From Rhodothermales bacterium (GTDB lineage Bacteria > Bacteroidota > Rhodothermia > Rhodothermales > UBA10348), in contig JANJTM010000020.1 of assembly GCA_024711125.1 (NCBI GenBank), forward strand, positions 35,011 through 99,010: a stretch of DNA of 64,000 nt, given 5' to 3'. The notes below the pieces were generated by a model. That model was not told the origin of the DNA, did no database searches, and saw only the letters and a list, made by a program, of their open reading frames with translations. Of this stretch, positions 1 through 7,874 are shown in pieces. The position numbers and the translations under genes are program-made. Each line of letters opens with the position of its first letter. Positions within the stretch are counted from its first letter, which is position 1.

Positions 1-213
1 GTAGAGCTTGTAGCGCCAGAGGACGACCACGCCGACTGCAACCGTCGCGATCGAGAGGGCGACGAGCGAATCCGCGTACCGTTCCCACCGCACCCGACCG
101 TCGAGCCGCAGGATCAGTGCGAGCACGGGCGCGAGGGCAAGAATCAGAACGTCCAGGACGAAAACGTGGCGGTTTCGCAGCCTCGCCACCCTGGCGGCTA
201 TCCGGGTCAGCAT
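1..213 (-). CDS. CapD/PglF-like nucleotide-sugar dehydratase, N-terminal fragment
   Basis: The ATG is at 211-213 and the frame stays open for 71 codons to the window edge. The visible protein has an Arg-rich start, a first hydrophobic helix (VFVLDVLILALAPVLALIL), the short RLDGRVRWERYAD segment and the start of a second helix. This is the membrane-anchor layout at the start of FlaA1/CapD/PglF-type proteins, which dehydrate UDP-GlcNAc to the 4-keto-6-deoxy sugar. The catalytic short-chain-dehydrogenase part lies outside the window. The aminotransferase, acetyltransferase and PglC-like genes nearby fit a PglF role. It is divergent from the antiterminator gene. The family call rests only on the N-terminus. 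Confidence 0.65.
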   Translation of the reverse strand, partial: MLTRIAARVARLRNRHVFVLDVLILALAPVLALILRLDGRVRWERYADSLVALSIATVAVGVVVLWRYKLY

Positions 214-489
214 GAGGGTTCGTCCAAGGAGCCGGACACGTTCGAGCCGGGGGCGGGAGCGCACCGTTCGACCGCGGACAGGTCGGATGTGGGGCGCCGG
301 AGGGTTGCCGAAGTCACGTTTGAGCCTTTGAATATAGCAACAACCCGATACGGCGAGGCCACTTCTCCGGGAAACCCGGCGAGCCGATCCAAGTACCTTG
401 GCCCCCGAGTTCCTCGGAGGATCCGCTCGTGCTCGGTCGGCAGCCGATCCTGGCCGATCTGTCCACTTTTCCGACCGGGAATCCCCATC
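214..489. other. intergenic region between divergent capD-like and antiterminator genes
   Basis: The 276 bases separate two divergent starts and should hold promoters in both directions. The segment around 318-350 is AT-richer than its surroundings and contains TATAGC at 333-338. I found no well-spaced -35/-10 pair. An open frame runs through the region into the antiterminator gene but shows no recognisable protein. Confidence 0.4.
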
Positions 490-1074
490 GTGTCTGACCC
501 ATCGCCGAGGATATCGGCCGTCTCCGGCCGCTCCGCGAGCCGTTTGAACCCGGCCGACCCGGCACTGCGTATCTGGCGCGTGTTCTACACGGAATCTCGC
601 GCCGAGATCAAATGCGAATCCTACCTGCGGCGCGTGGGCGTAGAGGCCTTCGTTCCAAAGACCATGGTGACGCGCCAGTGGTCCGACCGGAAGAAACGAA
701 TCATCGAGCCCATCCTCCGGGGCTACCTGTTCGCCGAAGTTACCGAGAACGAACGACTTCGCGTTCTCCAAAGCCCCGGCATCGTGCGCTCGGTGACCTT
801 CGGCGGTAAGCCGGTCTCGGTGCGCCCCGAGGAGATCCGCCGCCTCGAACTGCTCCAGGAAGCCGGCCCGCACCTCGAGGCCATCGACGGACTGCTTCCG
901 CTGGGCGAGGCCGTCGTCGTCTCCTACGGTCCGATGCAGGGCCTCGAGGGCGAAATCGTCGAATACCGCGGCGAGCGCATCGTCATCGTGCGCATCGACT
1001 CGATCCGGATGGCGGTGTCGGTGGTGCTGCCGGTGGATTGGGTACGGGCGAGCGTGATTCCCGGCCCGGGCTGA
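490..1074 (+). CDS. UpxY/NusG-family transcription antiterminator
   Basis: This is a 194-residue NusG paralogue. After a short leader comes an NGN domain beginning near LRIWRVFYTESRAE, which contains the FVPKT and LRGYLFAEV segments. The C-terminal KOW motif reads GPMQGLEGEIVEY. Family members such as RfaH, UpxY and LoaP travel with RNA polymerase and suppress termination in long polysaccharide operons. The frame is open from 166, but the first 108 codons resemble no NusG, so the in-frame GTG at 490 is the preferred start. Shine-Dalgarno support is weak. Its likely target is the neighbouring minus-strand locus or the capD-like operon, although it is itself transcribed the other way. Confidence 0.82.
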   Translation: MSDPSPRISAVSGRSASRLNPADPALRIWRVFYTESRAEIKCESYLRRVGVEAFVPKTMVTRQWSDRKKRIIEPILRGYLFAEVTENERLRVLQSPGIVRSVTFGGKPVSVRPEEIRRLELLQEAGPHLEAIDGLLPLGEAVVVSYGPMQGLEGEIVEYRGERIVIVRIDSIRMAVSVVLPVDWVRASVIPGPG

Positions 1075-1077
1075 GTC

Positions 1078-2232
1078 CTACCGGGACGGGGCGACACAGC
1101 GGCGAACCACCTCGCACACCCTGTCCTGCTCCGCTTTCGAAAGGGAAGAACCGGACGGAAGACAGAGCCCTTGGGCAAATAACGACTCCGAAACCGCGCC
1201 GCCCGCCACGTCCAGGTGCCCGTACACGGGCTGCATGTGCATCGGCTTCCAGAGCGGACGCGCTTCGATGTTCTCCTCGGCAAGGGCGAGGCGTACCGCC
1301 TCACGATCCGCGCCGAATGCGGCGGGGTCGATGAGCAGGCACGTCAGCCAGCGCGTATGCCGCCCCCACGGGGCTTCCGGCATGAACGTGACACCGGGGA
1401 GATCCCCGAGCCGCTCCCGGTAGCGCTCGAAGATGCGCCTGCGCGCCCGGACGCGGTCTTCCAACACCCGCAGCTGTCCGCGCCCGACACCCGCAAGGAT
1501 GTTCGACAGACGGTAGTTGTACCCGATCTCGGTGTGCTCGTAGTGCGGAACCGGCTCCCTCGCCTGCGTTGCCAGCTTTCGCGCGTGGGAGGCCAACGCG
1601 CCGTCCTCGGTGACGAGCATGCCCCCGCCTGACGTCGTGATGATCTTGTTGCCGTTGAACGAGAAGACCCCGGCTTTTCCGAACGTGCCGGGGGTGCGAT
1701 CGCGGTACGTCGCGCCGAGGGCTTCGGCGGCGTCCTCGATGAAGACCACGCCGTACCGTTCGCACACGTCCATCAGCCCGCCGATGTCGGCCGACTGGCC
1801 GTAGAGATGCACGGCGACCAGAGCGCGGGGTACCGGGCGCCCGGCTCGCGTCCGCTCGCGACACACATCCTCGACCAGTGACGGATCGAGATTCCACGAC
1901 GTGCGCTCCGAATCGACGAAGACCGGCACGGCACCGGCATACAGGATCGGGTTGACGCTGGCGCAGAACGTCAGCGTCGATACCATCACCTCGTCCCCCG
2001 GCCGAACGCCGCAGAGTTGCACGGCCAGGTGGAGCGCCGCCGTGCCCGACGACAACGCAACCGCATGGCTGGATCCGACCGTGCGAGCGAACTCGGCCTC
2101 GAACGCATCCACGTGCGGCCCGACCGACGACACCCAGTTGGTGTCGAAGGCCTCCTGGACGAAGAGCCGCTCGTCGCTGCCGAGGTGCGGAGGCGAAAGG
2201 TAGATCCGCGGACGGGCGGGGGTGGGGGTCAT
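1078..2232 (-). CDS. pglE: DegT/DnrJ/EryC1 (PglE-like) sugar aminotransferase
   Basis: This 384-residue PLP enzyme starts at RIYLSPPHLG, the usual opening of PglE/LegC-type UDP-4-amino-sugar aminotransferases. Motifs are the substrate-side NWVSSVGPHV, the cofactor segment SSGTAALHLA, IEDAAEALGA and the Schiff-base lysine in FSFNGNKIITTSGGGM. The length is normal. The frame is open far upstream, but that part lies antisense to the acetyltransferase gene, so the ATG at 2230-2232 is chosen. It is divergent from the PglD-like gene and one step after the capD-like dehydratase, so transamination of a UDP-4-keto sugar is the likely reaction. The exact sugar is inferred. Confidence 0.88.
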   Translation of the reverse strand: MTPTPARPRIYLSPPHLGSDERLFVQEAFDTNWVSSVGPHVDAFEAEFARTVGSSHAVALSSGTAALHLAVQLCGVRPGDEVMVSTLTFCASVNPILYAGAVPVFVDSERTSWNLDPSLVEDVCRERTRAGRPVPRALVAVHLYGQSADIGGLMDVCERYGVVFIEDAAEALGATYRDRTPGTFGKAGVFSFNGNKIITTSGGGMLVTEDGALASHARKLATQAREPVPHYEHTEIGYNYRLSNILAGVGRGQLRVLEDRVRARRRIFERYRERLGDLPGVTFMPEAPWGRHTRWLTCLLIDPAAFGADREAVRLALAEENIEARPLWKPMHMQPVYGHLDVAGGAVSESLFAQGLCLPSGSSLSKAEQDRVCEVVRRCVAPSR

Positions 2233-2418
2233 GCGGAGGTCGATTCGGGAAGCGGCCCGAAGCTGCGCGGGCGGGCCACCTACGATCGGGGCACGCATGC
2301 GTTCCTCTGCCCGGGGTCGGCGACGGCTCCCCGCATCGCAAGGACGGCGGGTGTTGAGGTCATTGTTTACCTTGGGATTCCCACCAGGCTCTCTCACGTC
2401 CAATCGGACCCCTTCGCG

Positions 2419-3021
2419 ATGCGATTTGCCGTCATCGGGGCGGGCGGCCACGCCAAGGTCGTCATCGCCACCCTCCAGGCAGCCGGTCACACGGTGACCG
2501 GACTGTACGATGACCGCAAGACGATCGGCGAATCCGTTGCCGGAATCCCCGTTCTCGGTGCCGTGCCGGCCGCCGTGGAAAGCGGGCTCCCCACCGTGAT
2601 CGCGGTGGGATCCAACGCCGCCCGCCGTCGCATCGCGACGTCGCTGCCGGGCGTGGAATGGGGCGTGGCGATCCACCCGCAGGCCGTGATGCACCCGAGC
2701 GTCAGGCTGGGTGCGGGCACGGTCGTGTTCGCCGGGACCGTGCTTCAACCCGACACGATCGTCGGCGACCACGTCATCGTCAACACCGGCGCATCGATCG
2801 ACCATGACTGCCGGATCGGGGATTTCGTCCACGTCGCGCCGGGATGCCGCCTTGCCGGAGACGTCACCATCGGAGCAGGAACCTTGATGGGGATCTGCTC
2901 CTTCGCTATTCCGGGCGCGAGAATCGGCAGTTGGGCGACCGTCGGAGCCGGCGCCGGCGTCCTGTCGTCGGTCCCGGACGGCCGTACCGTGGTCGGCGTG
3001 CCGGCCCGGGAACGCGGTTGA
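2419..3021 (+). CDS. pglD: NeuD/PglD-family sugar O/N-acyltransferase
   Basis: This 200-residue protein has a small Rossmann-like N-terminal domain (FAVIGAGGHAKVV) that binds the nucleotide sugar. A left-handed beta-helix of hexapeptide repeats follows, running from about HPSVRLGAG to the end. ASIDHDC carries the histidine that acts as general base in PglD, and the protein ends with GVPAR, as this family does. PglD acetylates the 4-amino group of UDP-4-amino-sugars using acetyl-CoA. The ATG at 2419 sits directly before the conserved FAVIGAGGHA; longer in-frame starts would run antisense into the aminotransferase gene. The gene is transcribed away from pglE. Confidence 0.87.
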   Translation: MRFAVIGAGGHAKVVIATLQAAGHTVTGLYDDRKTIGESVAGIPVLGAVPAAVESGLPTVIAVGSNAARRRIATSLPGVEWGVAIHPQAVMHPSVRLGAGTVVFAGTVLQPDTIVGDHVIVNTGASIDHDCRIGDFVHVAPGCRLAGDVTIGAGTLMGICSFAIPGARIGSWATVGAGAGVLSSVPDGRTVVGVPARERG

Positions 3022-3075
3022 TCCTGCGGAATTCGTCCGTCCGCGCACCCGGACTCTTCCCCTCGAACACCTTCG

Positions 3076-5142
3076 ATGTCTTCCCAGAACTGGTACCGCC
3101 CCGACATCGACGGCCTGAGAGCGGTCGCGATCGTGCCGGTGGTGCTCTATCACGCAGGGGCGTCGTGGCTGTCGGGCGGCTTCATCGGCGTGGACGTCTT
3201 CTTCGTCATCTCGGGCTACCTGATTGCCCGACTCGTCGACCGGGACATCACGGCCGGTACGTTTTCGATCGCGCGATTCTACGAGCGCCGCGCCCGAAGA
3301 ATCCTCCCCGCCCTCCTCACCGTACTCGCGGTAACCCTTGCCCTGGGGTGGATCTGGTCGTTCCCGCGGGACCTGGTATCGCTGTCCCGCAGCGCGTTCG
3401 CGACCCTGCTGTTCGTCTCGAATGTCCACTTCTGGGCTGCAACGGACTACTTCGCCCCGGCGGCCGAATCGCTTCCGCTGCTGCACACCTGGTCGGTTGG
3501 TGTGGAGGAGCAGTTCTATCTCCTGTTTCCGCTCACCATGCTGCTTGCCACGCGGGTGCGGCGCTCGACGCTTCTCCTGCTTGTGGGCGGTACGGTCGTG
3601 TCCTCGTTCCTGCTGTCGATGTGGGCGACCAACAACGCCCCAGTAGCCGCCTTCTACCTGATGCCCGCCCGGGCCTGGGAGTTGGCCATAGGTGTCCTGC
3701 TCGCGCTGGGTTCGGACCGCGTCGCCCTGCGGCGGTCGACCCGGGAAATCATGGCTTGGGTTGGATTGGCAGCCATCGCGACCGGCCTCGTGGTCATCGA
3801 CCGATCCACGGCGTTCCCGGGGGCTGCTGCCGTGCTGCCGAGCGTCGGAACCGCGCTGATCATCCTCGCGGGCGAGAACGGAAGTACGAGCGCCGGTCGA
3901 CTGCTCAGCGCCGGATGGGTCCGGTTCGTCGGCCTGATATCCTACTCCCTCTACCTCTGGCACTGGCCGATTCTCGTCTACATGCGAACCGCGACGGGTG
4001 AGACGCAACTCCCGTGGCAGCAAGGAGCCGTCGCCATCGCCATCTCCGTGACCGTTGCGGCCGTGTCATGGCGTTGGATCGAGCAGCCCTTCCGCGACCG
4101 CACCCGGTTCGATCACTCCCGCTTCTTCGCCCTCGTCGGGGGAGCTGTCGCCGTGGTCGTCGTGGCTATCGGGTCGATCGTAGGCAGTCGCGGCGCGTCG
4201 GGACGATTCACGGCCGACGAATACGCTGCCGTGGGTCTCACCGAGGAGGAAAACGCGGCCTGGGAAGAACAGGAGTCGTGCAGGGATCGCCTGGCTGCCG
4301 ACGGGCTCTGCCGATTCGGTCCCATGGATCGGGACGCGGTTCTGCTATGGGGGGACAGCCATGCGTTGAGCGCATGGGCCGGCATGAAGGCGGCATCGGC
4401 GGCGACGGACGTCCCGGTGCTGCTCGCCGGATTCGTTGCGTGTCCGCCCGCCCTTGGCGTCGAGGTCGGCACCTCCGAATCGAGTCGAGAGGAGTGTCGA
4501 ACCGGCAATGACGACATCCTTCGATTCGTGGAGTCCGGGTCGGAAAAGCTTGCGGCCATCGTCCTGCACGCTCGCTGGCCGCTCCACCATACCGGGGAGC
4601 ATTCGCCGTACGAGACCCGAACCGGAAAGCGATACTCGTCGGCCTTCACCGGACCCGCCGGCACCACTACGGACCCCGCCGAGGTGCTGGCTGCCGGGCT
4701 TGACTCGTTACTGACCCGCCTGTCGTCGCTCGGAATTCCCGTCTTCGTGGTTGGGAGCGTACCCGACATGGGCTACGAGGTGCCCGCTGCGGCCGTGCGC
4801 AGGATGCGGTCGGGTGCCCCGTTCCCCGATCGCCCGAACCTGGAGGACGTCCTTGCCCGTTCCGGACCGGCCGACTCGGTAGTATCGGACATCGCGGGAC
4901 GATTCGGTTTCGCGTTCCTCCCGCTCACCGGGCAGGCGTGCTCACCCGGCTGTAAGCCTGACCGTGACGGTGGGCTGCTCTACCGCGACGACGACCACCT
5001 GTCGGCTTTCGGTTCGAGAACCCTGCTGGCGCCGGTGTTCGAGCGGATACTCGCCAAGTCAACCGCTCAGACGTCATCCCCCGAATCGCCCGTTCCGGTG
5101 AACTCGGGCATCGTGGCTTCGCCGTCTGCCGAGATGCCGTGA
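3076..5142 (+). CDS. acyltransferase-3 / SGNH-hydrolase fusion (OafA-like), copy 1
   Basis: This 688-residue inner-membrane protein has an acyltransferase-3 domain of about ten membrane segments (roughly residues 8-335) followed by a periplasmic SGNH domain (roughly 400-670). YRPDIDGLRA near residue 7 and HTWSVGVEEQFYL near 138 are hallmarks of the first domain. LLWGDSHA near 421 supplies the SGNH serine and DDDHLSAFG near 638 the catalytic Asp/His. Such proteins O-acetylate exported polysaccharide. It is the closest relative in the window of the protein at 28552-30546. Its 3' end overlaps the convergent pglC-like gene by 76 bases. It probably shares a transcript with pglD, 54 bases upstream. 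Confidence 0.9.
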   Translation: MSSQNWYRPDIDGLRAVAIVPVVLYHAGASWLSGGFIGVDVFFVISGYLIARLVDRDITAGTFSIARFYERRARRILPALLTVLAVTLALGWIWSFPRDLVSLSRSAFATLLFVSNVHFWAATDYFAPAAESLPLLHTWSVGVEEQFYLLFPLTMLLATRVRRSTLLLLVGGTVVSSFLLSMWATNNAPVAAFYLMPARAWELAIGVLLALGSDRVALRRSTREIMAWVGLAAIATGLVVIDRSTAFPGAAAVLPSVGTALIILAGENGSTSAGRLLSAGWVRFVGLISYSLYLWHWPILVYMRTATGETQLPWQQGAVAIAISVTVAAVSWRWIEQPFRDRTRFDHSRFFALVGGAVAVVVVAIGSIVGSRGASGRFTADEYAAVGLTEEENAAWEEQESCRDRLAADGLCRFGPMDRDAVLLWGDSHALSAWAGMKAASAATDVPVLLAGFVACPPALGVEVGTSESSREECRTGNDDILRFVESGSEKLAAIVLHARWPLHHTGEHSPYETRTGKRYSSAFTGPAGTTTDPAEVLAAGLDSLLTRLSSLGIPVFVVGSVPDMGYEVPAAAVRRMRSGAPFPDRPNLEDVLARSGPADSVVSDIAGRFGFAFLPLTGQACSPGCKPDRDGGLLYRDDDHLSAFGSRTLLAPVFERILAKSTAQTSSPESPVPVNSGIVASPSAEMP

Positions 5143-5699
5143 CGGGCCAGGACCCTCCACGCCGTCAGGGCCAGGATCCGCAGGTCGAGAAGGAAGGCGA
5201 CGTTGTCGACGTACCATGCGTCGAGCCGGAACTTGTCCTCCCACGTGAGTGCATTCCGCCCGTTCACCTGCGCCCAACCGGTGATGCCGGGGCGCACCTC
5301 GTGCCGGCGTGCCTGTTCGGGCGTGAACCGTTCGAGGTAGGCCATCAATAGTGGCCGCGGTCCGACGAGGCTCATGTCGCCCCGAAGCACGTTCCACAGC
5401 TCGGGCATCTCGTCCATGCTCGTGCTGCGCAGGAACCGACCCAGCCCGGTCAGGCGCTCTACATCCGGCCGCAGCCGCCCGGCGTCGTCCCGGGCATCGG
5501 TCATCGTGCGGAACTTGAGGATCACGAACGGTCTGCCGCCCAGGCCCGGACGCGGCTGCCTGAAGAGAACCGGCGTGCCGAGTCCGACGCGGACGACGAC
5601 CGCCACGAACAGTAGGAGCGGCGCCGAAACCACGAGGCCGAGCAGCGCCACCGCGACATCGAGGACGCGCTTCCCTCCGGAGCGATACCAGTCAGACAC
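5067..5699 (-). CDS. pglC: PglC-like phosphoglycosyl transferase (initiating sugar transferase)
   Basis: This 210-residue monotopic enzyme transfers a phospho-sugar from UDP-sugar to undecaprenyl phosphate. It is the short form without Wza/WbaP extra membrane helices. One membrane hairpin lies at residues 13-38, followed by LKFRTMTDARD, the catalytic pair Asp96-Glu97 in STSMDEMPE, VGPRPLL and RPGITGWAQVNGRNA. The C-terminus keeps the tail seen in C. jejuni PglC (ISADGE matching VSKEGH). The GTG at 5697-5699 follows GGGAGG and overlaps the upstream gene's stop by 8 bases. With the PglD/E/F-like neighbours, the expected first sugar is diNAcBac or a close relative. Confidence 0.87.
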   Translation of the reverse strand: MSDWYRSGGKRVLDVAVALLGLVVSAPLLLFVAVVVRVGLGTPVLFRQPRPGLGGRPFVILKFRTMTDARDDAGRLRPDVERLTGLGRFLRSTSMDEMPELWNVLRGDMSLVGPRPLLMAYLERFTPEQARRHEVRPGITGWAQVNGRNALTWEDKFRLDAWYVDNVAFLLDLRILALTAWRVLARHGISADGEATMPEFTGTGDSGDDV

Positions 5700-6879
5700 C
5701 TCCACCTCCCGGTTCAGGCCTCGGAAGGCCTCGTGAGGCAAGCCGGGACTCGAGGAACTCGGACAGGTGACCCCAGACCCGCTCGCGGGTGAATTCGGCC
5801 GATGCCCGCGCACGCGCCGCGTTTCCCCGGCTTCGGACCAGCCGCGGGTCCTCCGCATACCGCGCGAGCTGCCGGGCCAGGCCGGTGCCGTCCCCGACCG
5901 GGACCAGGTCGCCCGTCACGCCGTCGACGACCGCGTCGACCGTGCCGGTCGCAGCGTACCCGACCGTGGGTACGCCGGCTGCCGCCGCCTCGAGCGGTGC
6001 ATTCGGGAAGCCCTCCCGATACGACGGGAAGGCCAGGATATCCATGGCTGCATAGCAGGACGCCACATCCGCGGTGAACCCCACGTGGTGGATGCCGATG
6101 TCGGACGCCAGCGCTTCCCGCACGGCCGGATCGGGCGGATCTCCCTCCTCCGGATCTCCGGCGACCAGCAGCCGGCATTCCGGGTGCGTCGAACGTACTG
6201 CGCGGAAGGCCGACACCAGGTCTGCGATGCCCTTGTCGCGGGTGAGTCGACCCACGAATCCGACCACGAAGGCCGATTCGGGAATGTCGAAACGCATGCG
6301 CGCAACCCGGGGCGATTCGTGCGGCGCGAATCTTTCTGAGTTCACGCCGTTCGACGAGCCCGATCCCAGCACGTGGATCTTGGCCGTATCGGCGAGACCC
6401 TCGTCCGCGTATCGCCGCGCGAGGCTGGCGCTCACCGCCAGAACGTCGTGGGCACAGGCCGAAGCCGCGCGTTCCGCGGCGCGCAGAACGCCGCGCAGGG
6501 CTCCGGCGGTAGTCTCGAGACGCAGACCCCGCAGGTGGTACACCCGGATCGGAACGTCCCGGATTCTCGCGGCCGCCATGCCGAGCAGACCCGCCTTCGG
6601 CGTACCCGCGAGTACGATATCCGGCCGGAGCGATCCTATGACCCGAACCAGCCTCACGAGGGCCTCAAGGTCTGCCAACGGGTCGATTTCGCGCGACATG
6701 GGCACCGGCACCACGCGCACCCCTTCCCTCGCAGCCGCGTCGGCAAGATCGGGACCCGGGTGTGCGACCAGGGACACATCGAAACCGCGGCGCGCCATCC
6801 ACGACGGCTGCCCGTCCAGGAGCACCCGGGCCGTCAGGCCGTGCGTCACGACGTAGAGAAGGCGCGGACGGCGGATCAT
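5692..6879 (-). CDS. glycosyltransferase, GT-B fold (GT4 type)
   Basis: This 395-residue cytoplasmic glycosyltransferase opens with RPRLLYVVTHGLTA. The C-terminal donor-binding Rossmann domain contains VVGFVGRLTRDKGI and the retaining-enzyme signature EGFPNAPLEAAAAG, whose two glutamates are spaced E-x7-E near residue 290. The pglC-like gene follows directly, so this enzyme may add the second sugar, as PglA does; that order is inferred. The ATG at 6877-6879 overlaps the deacetylase stop as ATGA. A longer open frame upstream would run through the deacetylase gene and is ignored. Donor and acceptor cannot be told from sequence. Confidence 0.87.
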   Translation of the reverse strand: MIRRPRLLYVVTHGLTARVLLDGQPSWMARRGFDVSLVAHPGPDLADAAAREGVRVVPVPMSREIDPLADLEALVRLVRVIGSLRPDIVLAGTPKAGLLGMAAARIRDVPIRVYHLRGLRLETTAGALRGVLRAAERAASACAHDVLAVSASLARRYADEGLADTAKIHVLGSGSSNGVNSERFAPHESPRVARMRFDIPESAFVVGFVGRLTRDKGIADLVSAFRAVRSTHPECRLLVAGDPEEGDPPDPAVREALASDIGIHHVGFTADVASCYAAMDILAFPSYREGFPNAPLEAAAAGVPTVGYAATGTVDAVVDGVTGDLVPVGDGTGLARQLARYAEDPRLVRSRGNAARARASAEFTRERVWGHLSEFLESRLASRGLPRPEPGGGGV

Positions 6880-7874
6880 GCTGCCGGAACGTGCAGGGCG
6901 CGTGCCCGGTCGGCCGCCTGGGCCATCGACAGCGATTCGAACCCGAAGCGGTCCTTCAGCGTCGCCCATGCGTCCAGCACCCGGCCGAGCATCGCCAGGT
7001 TTTCCCGCGTGTACCGACCGAAGTTGTGGGGATGCCACCAGAGGTGGTAGAGTCCGCCGGTCCGTGCGGCGCGCTCCATGCCGCGAACGATCCGAGAGAG
7101 GCGGAGCGGTTCGACCGCCGCCGTGCGAGGGTCGTACGGCCTCAGGAATCGCGACGCCCGTACGTTGGCCAGTCCCGACGGCTCCAGGACTTCATCCCAC
7201 CGCTGCACTTCATGTGGGGCAATCGGAACGTAGGTATCGACCAGGCGGGCCATGCGACGAAGGGGACGGCGGCCCTCGTCGCCGTTCTCGACCGTCCACA
7301 GGGAGCCGGGGGGGTTGCCCCTGTATACGTCGATTCCGAAGTCGGGCAACACGGCCACGTACTCCGGCACGGCCTGATTGCGCGGAAACACGATGGATCG
7401 CAATTCCACCCCGTCACGACGCGAAGCGGCTACGGCAGCGCCGAGATCGGCGCGAAACGCTTGCACGGTGGCTCCCTGCTCTCCTGCGAAGAAGTGGGCA
7501 AACGTGTGGGTGCCCACCTCCTGGCCCGGAGTCTCCCGTACGGCGCGGATTACCGCCGGTGCAAAATGGAGCGGGTCATCCGTCTCGTCCGTCCCGACGG
7601 TCTCCCGGTACGGATCCAGGCGGGTGTCCCGGTAGGCGGGGCGTTCGGCGGGCGCAAACCGCGCCAGGTCGTCTCGCCCGTCAAGGAACAGGATCCCCAC
7701 GGTAGCCCAGGTGGCGGATACTCCCTTGCCCGCGAACAGGTCAAGCGTAGCCGCAATCGCCGCCCGCGTCCCCAGGAGAGCGTCCCGATACGGGCCGTTC
7801 GCGGCCTTCGATTGACGTACTCCCCAGTGCAGCTCGAAATCGAGCGAGATGACCAGGGCACCCGGCGCGCTCAC
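6876..7874 (-). CDS. polysaccharide deacetylase (NodB-homology) family protein
   Basis: This 332-residue protein is in carbohydrate esterase family 4. SLDFELHWG at residues 9-17 carries the catalytic/metal aspartate, HATW-like SATWATVG follows, and THTFAHFF near 125 gives the H-x3-H zinc ligands. A late YHLWWHPHNF is also typical. No signal peptide is visible, so it may act on a lipid-linked or nucleotide-linked N-acetyl sugar in the cytoplasm rather than on exported polymer. The GTG at 7872-7874 overlaps the upstream stop (GTGA) and places the conserved SLDFE near the N-terminus; the longer reading of the frame is antisense-like filler. It is translationally coupled on both sides. Confidence 0.85.
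   Translation of the reverse strand: MSAPGALVISLDFELHWGVRQSKAANGPYRDALLGTRAAIAATLDLFAGKGVSATWATVGILFLDGRDDLARFAPAERPAYRDTRLDPYRETVGTDETDDPLHFAPAVIRAVRETPGQEVGTHTFAHFFAGEQGATVQAFRADLGAAVAASRRDGVELRSIVFPRNQAVPEYVAVLPDFGIDVYRGNPPGSLWTVENGDEGRRPLRRMARLVDTYVPIAPHEVQRWDEVLEPSGLANVRASRFLRPYDPRTAAVEPLRLSRIVRGMERAARTGGLYHLWWHPHNFGRYTRENLAMLGRVLDAWATLKDRFGFESLSMAQAADRARALHVPAA

Noticed and set aside
166..489. N-terminal extension of the antiterminator from an ATG at 166
   Set aside because: NusG-like sequence begins after the GTG at 490, and the preceding 108 residues resemble no NusG domain. They lie in the divergent promoter region.
2233..4023. Minus-strand open frame extending the aminotransferase to 981 codons
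   Set aside because: It is antisense to pglD and the acyltransferase, is full of Arg, Gly and Asp, and has no family features. High-GC DNA commonly leaves such frames open.
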